Below are positions 56,621-64,000 of a DNA stretch of 64,000 nucleotides, in pieces. The DNA lies in contig NZ_QPJK01000007.1 of assembly GCF_003337555.1 (NCBI RefSeq), positions 412,416 to 476,415 on the forward strand, in the 5' to 3' direction. This DNA is from Pseudorhodoferax soli. Its GTDB lineage: Bacteria > Pseudomonadota > Gammaproteobacteria > Burkholderiales > Burkholderiaceae_C. Numbering within the stretch: position 1 is the stretch's first letter; each line of letters begins with the position of its first letter. Position numbers and translations under genes: made by a program. The notes beneath the pieces were generated by a model that worked only from the letters and a program-made list of their open reading frames with translations, was not told the DNA's origin and made no database searches.

Positions 56621-57739
56621 TCAGGCCGCCAGTGCGTTGCGCAGCGCCTGCAGGCACAGCGCGTTGTCTTCCTCGGTGCCGACCGTGATGCGCAGGAACT
56701 GCGTGAAGCCAGCGTCCTTCCAGGGCTTGACGATCACGCCGGCGGCCAGCAGCGCCTCGTTCACTGGGCCGTTCGGCCGGCCCAGGTCGACGAACAGGAA
56801 ATTCGTGGCCGAGGGCGCCACGCGCAGGCCCATGGCCTCGAGCGCGCGGACCATGGCATCGCGCTGCACCACGGTGCGCGCCACGGCCTGGCGCATGTGC
56901 ACTTCGTCGTTAAGCGCCGCGCGCGCGGCCAGCTGTGCGGCCAGGTTCACGCCGAACGGCGTGCGCACGCGGTCCAGCAGCTGCACGAGCGTGGCATCGC
57001 ACGCGATGCCGTAGCCCACGCGCAGCCCCGCCAGGCCATAGGCCTTGGAGAAGGTGCGCAGGACGATCCAGGCGCCGCCCCAGTCGCGCAGCATCGGCAG
57101 CGCATCCGGAAAGCCGGGCGTGAGCCGCGCGTACTCCACATAGGCCTCGTCGACGACCAGCAGCGTGCCGGCCGGCGTGGCGTCCAGCAGCCGCGCGAAG
57201 CCAGCGGTGTCGAACATGCAGCCGACCGGGTTCGAGGGGTTCGCCAGCATCGCGATCTTCGGGCCGCGCGCGAGCGCCGCGCACCAGGCATCCACATCGA
57301 AGCCGAGCGCGGGCGTGAGGTCCAGCAGTTCGACCTCGGCACCCATCATGCGCGGGTAGATCTCGTGCAGGCCGAAGGCCGGGCGCTGCGCCAGCACGCG
57401 CTCGCCGGGAGAGAGCAGCGCCAGGCACAGCATCTGCAGGATGGACTCGGAGCCGTTGCCTACGACGATCTGCGCAGGCGTGGCGCCGCAGCGCCGGGCC
57501 AGCGCCTCGCGCAGTGCCTGGCTGTCGGCGTCCGAGTACCACAGCACCTGCTGCGCCAGGCCGGCCAGCGACTCGGCCACGCGCGGGCTGGGGCCGTAGG
57601 GGTTCTCGTTGCTGCCCAGGCGGGCGATGCGGTCCACCCCGTAGCGCGTGCGCACCGCATCCGACGACAGGCCGGCGTTGTAGACGGGCAGCGGCGGCAC
57701 CTCGGGGCGGGCCAGGCCCAGCATGTCAGGGGTGCTCAT
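56621..57739 (-). CDS. Histidinol-phosphate-aminotransferase-like PLP enzyme (HisC family)
   Basis: A 372-residue fold-type-I aminotransferase of the HisC group: GSNENPYGPSPRVAE near residue 42, GNGSESILQMLCLALL, NPSNPVGCMF (PLP/phosphate loop) and the Schiff-base lysine in TFSKAYGLAGLRVGYG (about residue 228). Its position as last gene of a histidine-degradation operon, overlapping the FAD dehydrogenase gene by 4 bases, argues for a catabolic role such as imidazole-pyruvate/histidine transamination rather than biosynthesis. Whether this is the only HisC in the genome is unknown. Confidence 0.9.
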   Translation of the reverse strand: MSTPDMLGLARPEVPPLPVYNAGLSSDAVRTRYGVDRIARLGSNENPYGPSPRVAESLAGLAQQVLWYSDADSQALREALARRCGATPAQIVVGNGSESILQMLCLALLSPGERVLAQRPAFGLHEIYPRMMGAEVELLDLTPALGFDVDAWCAALARGPKIAMLANPSNPVGCMFDTAGFARLLDATPAGTLLVVDEAYVEYARLTPGFPDALPMLRDWGGAWIVLRTFSKAYGLAGLRVGYGIACDATLVQLLDRVRTPFGVNLAAQLAARAALNDEVHMRQAVARTVVQRDAMVRALEAMGLRVAPSATNFLFVDLGRPNGPVNEALLAAGVIVKPWKDAGFTQFLRITVGTEEDNALCLQALRNALAA

Positions 57740-59118
57740 CGGTCGAAGATCTTTCCGGGGTTCATGAGGTGCAGCGGATCGAGCGCGCCCTTGATGGCGC
57801 GCATCGCCGCGAGCTCGGCCGGCGTGCGGCTGCGGCCGAGAAAAGGCTTCTTGTGCAGGCCGATGCCGTGCTCGGCCGAGACGCTGCCCGCGAAGTCGCC
57901 GACGAGGTCGTAGACCAGGTGCTCCAAGCCCTCGACGTCGCCGCCGATGGTCGATGCGTCGGTGGAGACATGCAGGTTGCTGTCGCCAATGTGGCCGAAG
58001 AACACGCTCGCATGGCCCGGCCAGCGGGCGTCGAGCGCGGCGCGGCAGGCGGTGGCGAAGCGGCCGATCTCGGCCATGGGCAGGCTCACGTCGAAGTTGA
58101 CGGGCGGATGCATGTGGGTGGGCAGCTCGGCCGTGGCCTCGCGGATCTTCCAGAAGGCGCGGGCCTGGGCCTCGGACTGGGCGATGGCGGCGTCCAGCAC
58201 CAGGCCATCCTGCATGGCCGGGGTGAGCACGTCTTCGAGCGCGGCCTGCAACTGTGTGGCGTCGGGGCCGTCGAGGTCGACCAGGGCCAGCAGCGGGTGC
58301 AGCGCGTCGAAGGGCTCGCGCAGCTGCTGCCAACCCAGCGCAGCCTGCACGAAGTCGCGCCACATGAGTTCGAAGGCCGCCAGGCCGGCGCCGGCCCGCG
58401 CCTGCAGGCGCGACAGCAGCGCGAGCGCGGCGTCGTAGTCGGGCACGGCGGCCAGCATGGTGGCGCGTGCGCTGGGCGCGGGATGCAGCCGCAGCAGCGC
58501 GCGCGTGATCACGCCCAGCGTGCCCTCGGCACCGATGAAGAACTGCTTGAGGTCGTAGCCCGTGTTGTTCTTCTGCATGGGGCGCAGCATGGGCAGCACC
58601 GCGCCATCGGCCAGCACCACCTCCAGGCCCAGCGTCTGCTCGCGCATCATGCCGAAGCGCAGCACGCCGTTGCCCCCCGCGTTGGTCGCCAGCGCACCGC
58701 CGACCTGCGCCGAGCCGCGCGCGCCGAAGTCCACGCCGAACAGCAGGCCCTGCGCGCTGGCCGCCTCCTGGACGGATTGCACGGTGGCACCGGCCTGCAC
58801 GGTCAACGTGCGCGTGGCGGCGTCCACCTGCTCGATGGCCTGCATGCGGTCCAGCGACAAGGCCACACCGTGCGCCATTGGCTGGGCCGCGCCGGCCAGG
58901 CCGGTCATGCCACCCTGCGGCACGACGGGCACGCGGTGCTGCGTGCACAGCCGGAGCGCCACGCTGACCTGCGCGGTGCTGCGCGGGCGCAGCAGCGCGA
59001 GCGGGCGCACGGGCGGCACGCCACTCCAGTCGGCCAGATGGCGGGGCGCAATGGCATCGCCGGTGGCGACCGCGTCATCGCCCAGCGCCGCGCGCAGAGA
59101 CTCGATGAAGCCGCTCAC
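57736..59118 (-). CDS. FAD-linked D-2-hydroxyacid dehydrogenase (GlcD/D-LDH-like)
   Basis: A 460-residue flavoprotein. The PCMH-type FAD domain has VPVVPQGGMTGLAGAAQP and GGALATNAGGNGVLRFG, and the C-terminal FAD-oxidase domain has FFGHIGDSNLHVS and the ending SAEHGIG. The family oxidises D-lactate, D-2-hydroxyglutarate, glycolate and similar compounds. The GTG start overlaps the hutG stop (GTGA). Placed between hut genes and a HisC-like transaminase it may oxidise D-imidazole-lactate to imidazole-pyruvate (inference). Confidence 0.9.
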   Translation of the reverse strand: MSGFIESLRAALGDDAVATGDAIAPRHLADWSGVPPVRPLALLRPRSTAQVSVALRLCTQHRVPVVPQGGMTGLAGAAQPMAHGVALSLDRMQAIEQVDAATRTLTVQAGATVQSVQEAASAQGLLFGVDFGARGSAQVGGALATNAGGNGVLRFGMMREQTLGLEVVLADGAVLPMLRPMQKNNTGYDLKQFFIGAEGTLGVITRALLRLHPAPSARATMLAAVPDYDAALALLSRLQARAGAGLAAFELMWRDFVQAALGWQQLREPFDALHPLLALVDLDGPDATQLQAALEDVLTPAMQDGLVLDAAIAQSEAQARAFWKIREATAELPTHMHPPVNFDVSLPMAEIGRFATACRAALDARWPGHASVFFGHIGDSNLHVSTDASTIGGDVEGLEHLVYDLVGDFAGSVSAEHGIGLHKKPFLGRSRTPAELAAMRAIKGALDPLHLMNPGKIFDR

Positions 59119-59933
59119 CGGCGCGTCTCGGCGAAGGCCAGCACGGCCTGCAGCATGCGCTGCAGGTGCGGTTGGACGCCGGCGGCCACGGCGGGCAGGT
59201 AGTCGAAGGGCAGCGCCTCCTGCATGTAGCTGCTCTGGGTCTGCTCCAGCTGCACGGCGTGCTGGCCCTCCTGCGGGCGGCCATGGTGGCGCGTGATGTA
59301 GCCGCCGGTGAAGCGGCCGTTCAGGACGCTGGTGTAGCCCGTGGCCTGCCTGGCGATGCCCAGCAGCGTCTCGGCCAGCGCCGGATCGCAGCTGCTGCCC
59401 TTGCCGGTGCCCAGGTTCAGGTCGGGCAGCTTGCCTTCGAAGAAGCGCGGCAGCACCGAGCGGATGGAGTGCGCATCCCACAGCATGGCGATGCCATGCT
59501 GCGCCTTGATGCGCGCCAGTTCATCGGCCAGCTTGGCGTGGTAGGGATGCCAGATGGCATCGCGGCGCGCGGCGATCTCGGCCTCACCGGGATGGTCGGC
59601 CGGATCCAGGTAGACGGGCGTGTCGTCGAAGGTGTCGACGGGGCACAGGCCGGTGACGTTCTGGCCGGGGTACAGGCTGGCGCCGTCGGGCGGACGGTTC
59701 AGGTCGATCACATAGCGGCTGTGCGTGGCCACGAGCACCGAGGCGCCCAGCGCATCGGCGAAGTCGTACAGGCGCTCCAGGTGCCAGTCGGTGTCGGGCA
59801 CCTGGCGCGCCTCGGCCGTGAAGCGCGCGGCCAGCGCGGGCGGCACATGGGTGCCCACGTGGGGCATGGAAACCAGCAGCGGGCGGGTGCCCTGGCGGAA
59901 GCGGAACGGCGCTTCGGTGGTGGAAAAGCTCAT
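59115..59933 (-). CDS. hutG: N-formylglutamate deformylase
   Basis: A 272-residue N-formylglutamate amidohydrolase: SMPHVGTHVPPALAARF near the start, DWHLERLYDFADALGAS, and later AMLWDAHSIRSVLPRFFEG with metal-binding His/Asp. It splits N-formyl-L-glutamate to glutamate and formate, the last step of the HutF/HutG branch of histidine catabolism. AAGGA lies 6 bases before the ATG, which overlaps the hutF stop (ATGA). Confidence 0.94.
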   Translation of the reverse strand: MSFSTTEAPFRFRQGTRPLLVSMPHVGTHVPPALAARFTAEARQVPDTDWHLERLYDFADALGASVLVATHSRYVIDLNRPPDGASLYPGQNVTGLCPVDTFDDTPVYLDPADHPGEAEIAARRDAIWHPYHAKLADELARIKAQHGIAMLWDAHSIRSVLPRFFEGKLPDLNLGTGKGSSCDPALAETLLGIARQATGYTSVLNGRFTGGYITRHHGRPQEGQHAVQLEQTQSSYMQEALPFDYLPAVAAGVQPHLQRMLQAVLAFAETRR

Positions 59934-61315
59934 GGGCTGTCCTTGAGGAGTTGGGTACGGGCCGCGACCAGGCCGCGGGTTGCGTCCTGGTGCGCGGCAT
60001 GGCGCGCCGCGCGCACGCGCGCCTGGCCCGCCACATGGACGGCGCTCACCGCGCTCGTGCGGTGGCTGGCGAACACATGGGCCGACAGCATCTCGGCCGC
60101 CGGCAGGCCGGCCAGCGCCGGGTGCTGGGCGTCCAGCGTGACGAAGTCGGCCTGCTGGCCCACGGCCAGGCCCGCCACCGGGCGCCCGGCCGCCTGCGCG
60201 CCGCCGGCCACGGCCGCCAGCGTCATCGCTGTCGCGACCTGCGGCTGCGCCGGCGTGGCCATCACGTTGCGCCGGCGCGTGGCCAGGCGCTGACCGTATT
60301 CGAGCAGCATGAGCTCCTCGGCCGCATTGACGCAGGCATGGCTGTCCGAGCCCACGCCCCAGGCGCCGCCCGCGGCCTGCCAGGCCGGCCAGTCGAACAG
60401 GCCGTCGCCCAGGTTGGCCTCGGTGCTGGGGCACAGGCCGGCCACGGCGCCGCTGGCGGCGGCGCGGCGGTATTCGTCGGCATCCATGTGGGTGGCGTGC
60501 ACCAGGCACCAGCGCGCGTCCACGGGCGCGTGGTCGAGCAGCCAGGCCACCGGGCGCTGGCCGCTCCAGGCGATGCAGTCGTCGACCTCCTGCGTCTGCT
60601 CGGCGATGTGGATGTGCACGGGCGCCGTGGCGCCGAGCGCGTGCAGGCCGGCTACGGCCTCGCGCAGCGCATCGGGCGGTACCGCGCGCAAGGAGTGCGG
60701 CGCCAGTCCCAGGCGCGCGCCCTGCGCGGCGCAGAGCGGATGCAGCCGCTCCAGCAGGCGCAGCATGTTGTCGGTCGAGCGGATGAAGCGGCGCTGGCCC
60801 TCCCCCGGCGGCTTGCCGCCGAAGCCGCTGGTCTGGTACAGCACGGGCAGCAGCGTGAGGCCGATGCCGGCGCGCTGCGCGGCGCGCAGCAGCGCCAGCG
60901 CGAGCTCGGCATCGTCGGCATAGGGCGCGCCGCCGCGGTCGTGGTGCACGTAGTGGAACTCGCAGACGCTGGTGTAGCCGGCCTCCAGCATCTCCACGTA
61001 CAGGCCGAAGGCGATGGCCTCCAGCAGGGCCGGATCGAGCCGGCCCGCGAAGCGGTACATCAGCGTGCGCCAGCTCCAGAAGCTGTCTTGCGCGGCGCCG
61101 CGGTACTCGGTCAGGCCGGCCATGCCGCGCTGGAAGGCGTGCGAGTGCAGGTTGGGCGTGCCAGGGATCACCGGGCCTGCGGTGGCATCGACATCGCCGG
61201 GTCGGACCATGCCGACCTGCACCGCGGTGAGTCGCCCTGTGTCGTCCCATTGCAGCAACACGTCGCGCGCCCAACCGCCGGGCAGCAGCGCATCCGTGGC
61301 GAACAACCGGGTCAT
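59930..61315 (-). CDS. hutF: Formimidoylglutamate deiminase
   Basis: A 461-residue amidohydrolase-superfamily enzyme. Metal ligands are in [12 protein letters not shown] (about residue 56), a later His in [13 protein letters not shown], His in [11 protein letters not shown], and the Asp in [15 protein letters not shown]. It converts N-formimidoyl-glutamate to N-formyl-glutamate, defining the five-step hut pathway used by many pseudomonads and Burkholderiales. ATGA overlaps at both ends. Confidence 0.94.
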   Translation of the reverse strand: MTRLFATDALLPGGWARDVLLQWDDTGRLTAVQVGMVRPGDVDATAGPVIPGTPNLHSHAFQRGMAGLTEYRGAAQDSFWSWRTLMYRFAGRLDPALLEAIAFGLYVEMLEAGYTSVCEFHYVHHDRGGAPYADDAELALALLRAAQRAGIGLTLLPVLYQTSGFGGKPPGEGQRRFIRSTDNMLRLLERLHPLCAAQGARLGLAPHSLRAVPPDALREAVAGLHALGATAPVHIHIAEQTQEVDDCIAWSGQRPVAWLLDHAPVDARWCLVHATHMDADEYRRAAASGAVAGLCPSTEANLGDGLFDWPAWQAAGGAWGVGSDSHACVNAAEELMLLEYGQRLATRRRNVMATPAQPQVATAMTLAAVAGGAQAAGRPVAGLAVGQQADFVTLDAQHPALAGLPAAEMLSAHVFASHRTSAVSAVHVAGQARVRAARHAAHQDATRGLVAARTQLLKDSP

Positions 61316-62529
61316 GCTGCGCCCTCCGCGATCCGCCCCTGCCGCACCACGCAGCGCACGGGGCGCTGGCCGAACCAGTAGGCCAGCTCGGCCGCGTCCT
61401 GCAGCTTCCACAGCACGAAGTTGGCCGGCATGCCGGCTGCGATGGCACCGTGCGTGGCCTGCAGCCCCAGCGCGCGCGCCGCGTGCGTGGTGATGCCGGC
61501 GATGGCCTCGGGCACCGTGAGCCGGAACAGCGTGCAGGCCATGTTGGCCATCAAGAGCAAGGAGAGCGCCGGCGAGGTGCCGGGGTTGTGGTCGGTCGAG
61601 ACGGCCATGGGCACGCCGGCCGCGCGCAGCGCCGCGATGGGCGGCAGCTGCGTGTCGCGCAGCGTGTAGTAGGCGCCCGGCAGCAGCACGGCCACGGTGC
61701 CGGCGGCCGCCATGGCGTCGATGCCCTCTTGCGAGAGGTGCTCGATGTGGTCGCACGACAGCGCGCCGTAGCGCGCCGCGAGCGCCGCGCCACCCATGTC
61801 CGACAGCTGCTCGGCATGCAGCTTGACCGGGATGCCCAGCGCCTGCGCGGCGCGGAACACCTGCTCGGTCTCGGCCAGGGAGAACGCGATGCGCTCGCAG
61901 AACACGTCGACCGCGTCGACCAGCCCTTCGGCATGCAGGGCCGGCAGCATCTCGCGGCAGACCAGGTCGATGTAGTCGCCGCTGCGGCCCACGTACTCGG
62001 GCGGCAGCGCGTGCGCGCCCAGGAAGGTGGTGCGCACCGTCACGCCGTGGGCAGTGGCCAAGCGCCGTGCCACGCGCAGCTGCTTGCGCTCATGTTCCAG
62101 CGCGAGGCCGTAGCCCGACTTGATCTCGATGGCGCAGACGCCCTCGGCCAAGAGGCTCTGCAGCCGCGCCGAGGCGCTGGCGAAGAGTTCCTCTTCGGTG
62201 GCCTCGCGCGTGGCGCGCACGCTGGAGACGATGCCGCCGCCGGCCTGGGCCACCTCTTCGTAGCTCGCGCCGGCCAGGCGCATGGCGAACTCATTGGCCC
62301 GCTGGCCGCCGTAGACCAGGTGGGTGTGGCAGTCCACGAGGCCGGGCGTGACGAGTGCGCCCTGCCCCGCGTGCTGCGGCAGGGCGGCGTGCCCGGCCGG
62401 CACGGCATCGGGCGCACCGGTCCAGGCGATCTGGCCGCCCTGCACGGCGATGGCGCAGGGCTGCCCGTCCAGGCCGGTGAGGCCGGTCCACAGCCCGTCG
62501 GCCGAAGGCAGGGTGTCAAAGGAAGGCAT
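61312..62529 (-). CDS. hutI: Imidazolonepropionase
   Basis: A 405-residue amidohydrolase-superfamily zinc enzyme that opens imidazolonepropionate to formimidoylglutamate. [19 protein letters not shown] gives metal-binding His residues near 73, [20 protein letters not shown] is a family signature, and [15 protein letters not shown] and [13 protein letters not shown] provide further ligands. AGGAGA precedes the ATG. It overlaps hutF by 4 bases. Confidence 0.95.
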   Translation of the reverse strand: MPSFDTLPSADGLWTGLTGLDGQPCAIAVQGGQIAWTGAPDAVPAGHAALPQHAGQGALVTPGLVDCHTHLVYGGQRANEFAMRLAGASYEEVAQAGGGIVSSVRATREATEEELFASASARLQSLLAEGVCAIEIKSGYGLALEHERKQLRVARRLATAHGVTVRTTFLGAHALPPEYVGRSGDYIDLVCREMLPALHAEGLVDAVDVFCERIAFSLAETEQVFRAAQALGIPVKLHAEQLSDMGGAALAARYGALSCDHIEHLSQEGIDAMAAAGTVAVLLPGAYYTLRDTQLPPIAALRAAGVPMAVSTDHNPGTSPALSLLLMANMACTLFRLTVPEAIAGITTHAARALGLQATHGAIAAGMPANFVLWKLQDAAELAYWFGQRPVRCVVRQGRIAEGAA

Positions 62530-62537
62530 GCAGTCTC

Positions 62538-63110
62538 CTAGTGGGCGGCCCGCCATTGCACGGCCAGCAAGGCCGCATCGGCGTCCGCGGTGTCGAGGGC
62601 CCAGCCCGTGGTGGCACCGCTCCGCCACAGGCCCTGGCCGGGTGAGAGCGCCTCGCCGCCTGCGCGCCAGTGGCCGCGCCAGGCCAAGAGCAGGCCGTGC
62701 GGGGCCGCGGGCAGCTCGGCCGCGCGGTGCAGCACGCGCAGCACGGCGCGCAGCCGGCCGCGCCGCGTCATCACGTTGAAATCGCTGCAGGCGCCGCCCA
62801 GCAGCGTGCAGTCGATGCGCGCGTCGCCGCTGAACGCGAAGGGTGCCAGCGGCGTACCCAGGCGGTGGTCCAGGTCTTCGCCGTGCAGGCGCACGCCCTC
62901 GCCCTCGAGCAGCGTGATGATGCGGTCCACGCCCGCGAACTGCGAGAACGGGCCGCTGGCGGCGATGCTGGCGATCGACACGCGCCAGTCAAAGCCCTCG
63001 AAGCCCGCGCCGGGCGGCCAGCTCGCGATCTCGCGCGTGCTGCCGCCGCCGTTCTTCCAGGGCGTGGCAGGCAATGCCGCCACGTCGAAACGGTGCACCT
63101 GCGCGCTCAT
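62538..63110 (-). CDS. hutD: HutD-family cupin protein
   Basis: A 190-residue cupin-like protein of the HutD family ([19 protein letters not shown] near residue 17 and the central [20 protein letters not shown]). HutD binds formylglutamate/urocanate-like ligands in Pseudomonas and is thought to buffer hut gene expression. It overlaps the ABC permease gene by 4 bases at its start and lies 8 bases upstream of hutI. Confidence 0.9.
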   Translation of the reverse strand: MSAQVHRFDVAALPATPWKNGGGSTREIASWPPGAGFEGFDWRVSIASIAASGPFSQFAGVDRIITLLEGEGVRLHGEDLDHRLGTPLAPFAFSGDARIDCTLLGGACSDFNVMTRRGRLRAVLRVLHRAAELPAAPHGLLLAWRGHWRAGGEALSPGQGLWRSGATTGWALDTADADAALLAVQWRAAH

Positions 63111-63775
63111 CGCACCAGCCCTCCCTGGCTCAGCCGCCGTTCGAAGTGCCGCAGCACCAGCATCACGGTGCCCGTGAGCGCGAAGTACACAGCCGCAATC
63201 GCCAAGTAGACCTCCAGCGAGCGGTAGGACGTGCTGATGATCTTCTGCCCCTCGTGCATCACGTCGTGGATGGTCAAGAGCGAGACCAGGGCCGAGTTCT
63301 TGATCAGCGCGATGAACTCGTTGCCCAACGGCGGGATCATGCGCACCACGGCCTGCGGCAGGATGATGTGGCGCATGGCGGTCGGCGCCGTCATGCCCAG
63401 CGACTGCGCGGCCAGGGTCTGCCCCTGGTTGATCGACTGGATGGCGCCGCGCACGATCTCCGACACATAGGCGCCCGAATACACGCCCAAGCCCAGCACA
63501 CCGCACAGGAAGGCCGGCAGCAGCAGGCCGAAATGCGGCAGGCCGAAGAACAGGATGAAGAGCTGCACCAGCAAGGGCGTGCCGCGCACCACAGTCACAT
63601 AGGCCGTGCAGGCTGCGTAGAGCCAGCGCCGCTGCGGGCTCAGGCGCCCGATGCCGACCAGCAGCCCCAGCACGCAGCCCAGCAGCAGCGCGCAGACCGT
63701 GATCTCGATGGTGACCAGCGTGCCGCGCGCGAGCGCGTCCCAGCCACCCCAGACGGGAGAGAAGTCCAGATCCAT
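63107..63775 (-). CDS. Amino-acid ABC transporter permease (HisM/Q-type)
   Basis: A 222-residue polar-amino-acid permease with about five helices, TVVRGTPLLVQLFILFFGLP (the conserved family segment) and an EAA loop SINQGQTLAAQSLGMTAPTA, then LPQAVVRMIPPLGNEF. Coupled to hutD by an ATGA overlap, it likely helps import histidine or urocanate. The partner subunits are presumably beyond the window edge. The ATG at 63775 begins the family N-terminus but lacks a Shine-Dalgarno, and the frame is open for a further 48 codons upstream. Confidence 0.88.
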   Translation of the reverse strand: MDLDFSPVWGGWDALARGTLVTIEITVCALLLGCVLGLLVGIGRLSPQRRWLYAACTAYVTVVRGTPLLVQLFILFFGLPHFGLLLPAFLCGVLGLGVYSGAYVSEIVRGAIQSINQGQTLAAQSLGMTAPTAMRHIILPQAVVRMIPPLGNEFIALIKNSALVSLLTIHDVMHEGQKIISTSYRSLEVYLAIAAVYFALTGTVMLVLRHFERRLSQGGLVR

Positions 63776-64000
63776 GTCAAAAATCCATGTCGGCAAGAAG
63801 GGCGGCGGCCGAGCGCAGCGATGGCCCGTGTGTGACCCCGCTCCCACCCCTGTGCCCACGCCGAGGAGCGCAGTGGCCTGGGCGGCGCGGGGAACCTCGC
63901 GCTTCGTGAACTGACTCATTGCACTTGTCCGAGCTGAACGAACGCAGTGAGTGGTGCGAGTTGTGCAATGCGCCCAGGCCGCGAGCACCGCAGGTTGCCC
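63776..64000. other. Window-edge region upstream of the hut permease
   Basis: This 225-base stretch has no recognised gene. It holds an interrupted inverted repeat CATTGCAC (63917-63924) / GTGCAATG (63963-63970) separated by 38 bases. An open frame runs into the permease gene on the minus strand with an ATG at 63919, but its translation (MSQFTKREVPRAAQA) is unlike a permease N-terminus. Confidence 0.3.

Noticed and set aside
57736..59118. The FAD enzyme considered as glycolate oxidase GlcD
   Set aside because: glcE and glcF partners are absent and the gene sits inside a hut operon, so a specific glycolate role is not supported.

Overview
The window is high-GC DNA from a betaproteobacterium of the order Burkholderiales, most likely family Comamonadaceae (Variovorax/Acidovorax-like). 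The inference rests on two Bug-type (TctC-like) periplasmic binding proteins, a SWIB domain behind an Ala/Lys histone-H1-like tail, a ribbon-helix-helix regulator paired with a PHB-depolymerase-type esterase, and the style of infC, rpmI and rplT. I could not run a database search, so the genus is not established. Most operons are packed with 4-base ATGA/GTGA stop-start overlaps. No tRNA, rRNA, CRISPR array, insertion sequence or prophage was seen.

Region 1 (1-5,000, minus strand) is core metabolism: rplT, rpmI, infC (non-canonical ATC start), thrS and aceA. The thrS leader carries a complete, apparently functional threonine attenuator: a 16-codon leader peptide with six Thr codons, three mutually exclusive pairings and a terminator. 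aceA sits behind two near-identical 14-bp palindromes. Region 2 (5,000-10,050) holds a drug/metabolite transporter, an Lrp/AsnC regulator, the SWIB/H1-like protein, a ThDP enzyme of the acetolactate-synthase class and a TetR regulator.

Region 3 (10,050-18,000) is a plus-strand catabolic cluster behind a good sigma-70 promoter with a palindromic operator at the start site: Bug protein, Gfo/Idh/MocA dehydrogenase, DUF993 aldolase-like protein, second Bug protein, SDR, beta-hydroxyacid dehydrogenase-like protein, TIM-barrel isomerase and an EamA exporter. The substrate is unknown, probably a polyol or sugar-acid-like compound. Region 4 (17,900-31,000) contains an RHH regulator with a nested 48-bp operator and its esterase neighbour, an FMN riboswitch driving an orphan type-II lumazine synthase, TauE/MFS/AraC genes, a LysR-centred set (amino-acid binding protein and class-V aminotransferase with shared upstream motifs), an alpha/beta hydrolase with TetR, and a hipBA module.

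Region 5 (31,000-50,800) is a trehalose/alpha-glucan and envelope-stress island. On the plus strand are clsB, a ybhN-like gene, otsB, otsA and a diguanylate cyclase. Convergent on the minus strand is glgB, glgE, a treS-maltokinase fusion, an MscS-family-like channel, treZ and treY. Together they encode OtsAB synthesis, TreS/maltokinase/GlgE alpha-glucan synthesis and TreYZ release of trehalose from glucan, with a membrane channel gene inside the sugar operon.

Region 6 (50,800-64,000) has an ABC importer (binding protein, fused permease, ATPase) of the ferric/phosphonate type and an outer-membrane channel-like protein. It ends with a minus-strand histidine-utilisation operon (ABC permease, hutD, hutI, hutF, hutG) that continues into a FAD-linked D-2-hydroxyacid dehydrogenase and a HisC-like aminotransferase, suggesting that imidazole-lactate or imidazole-pyruvate is fed into histidine catabolism.
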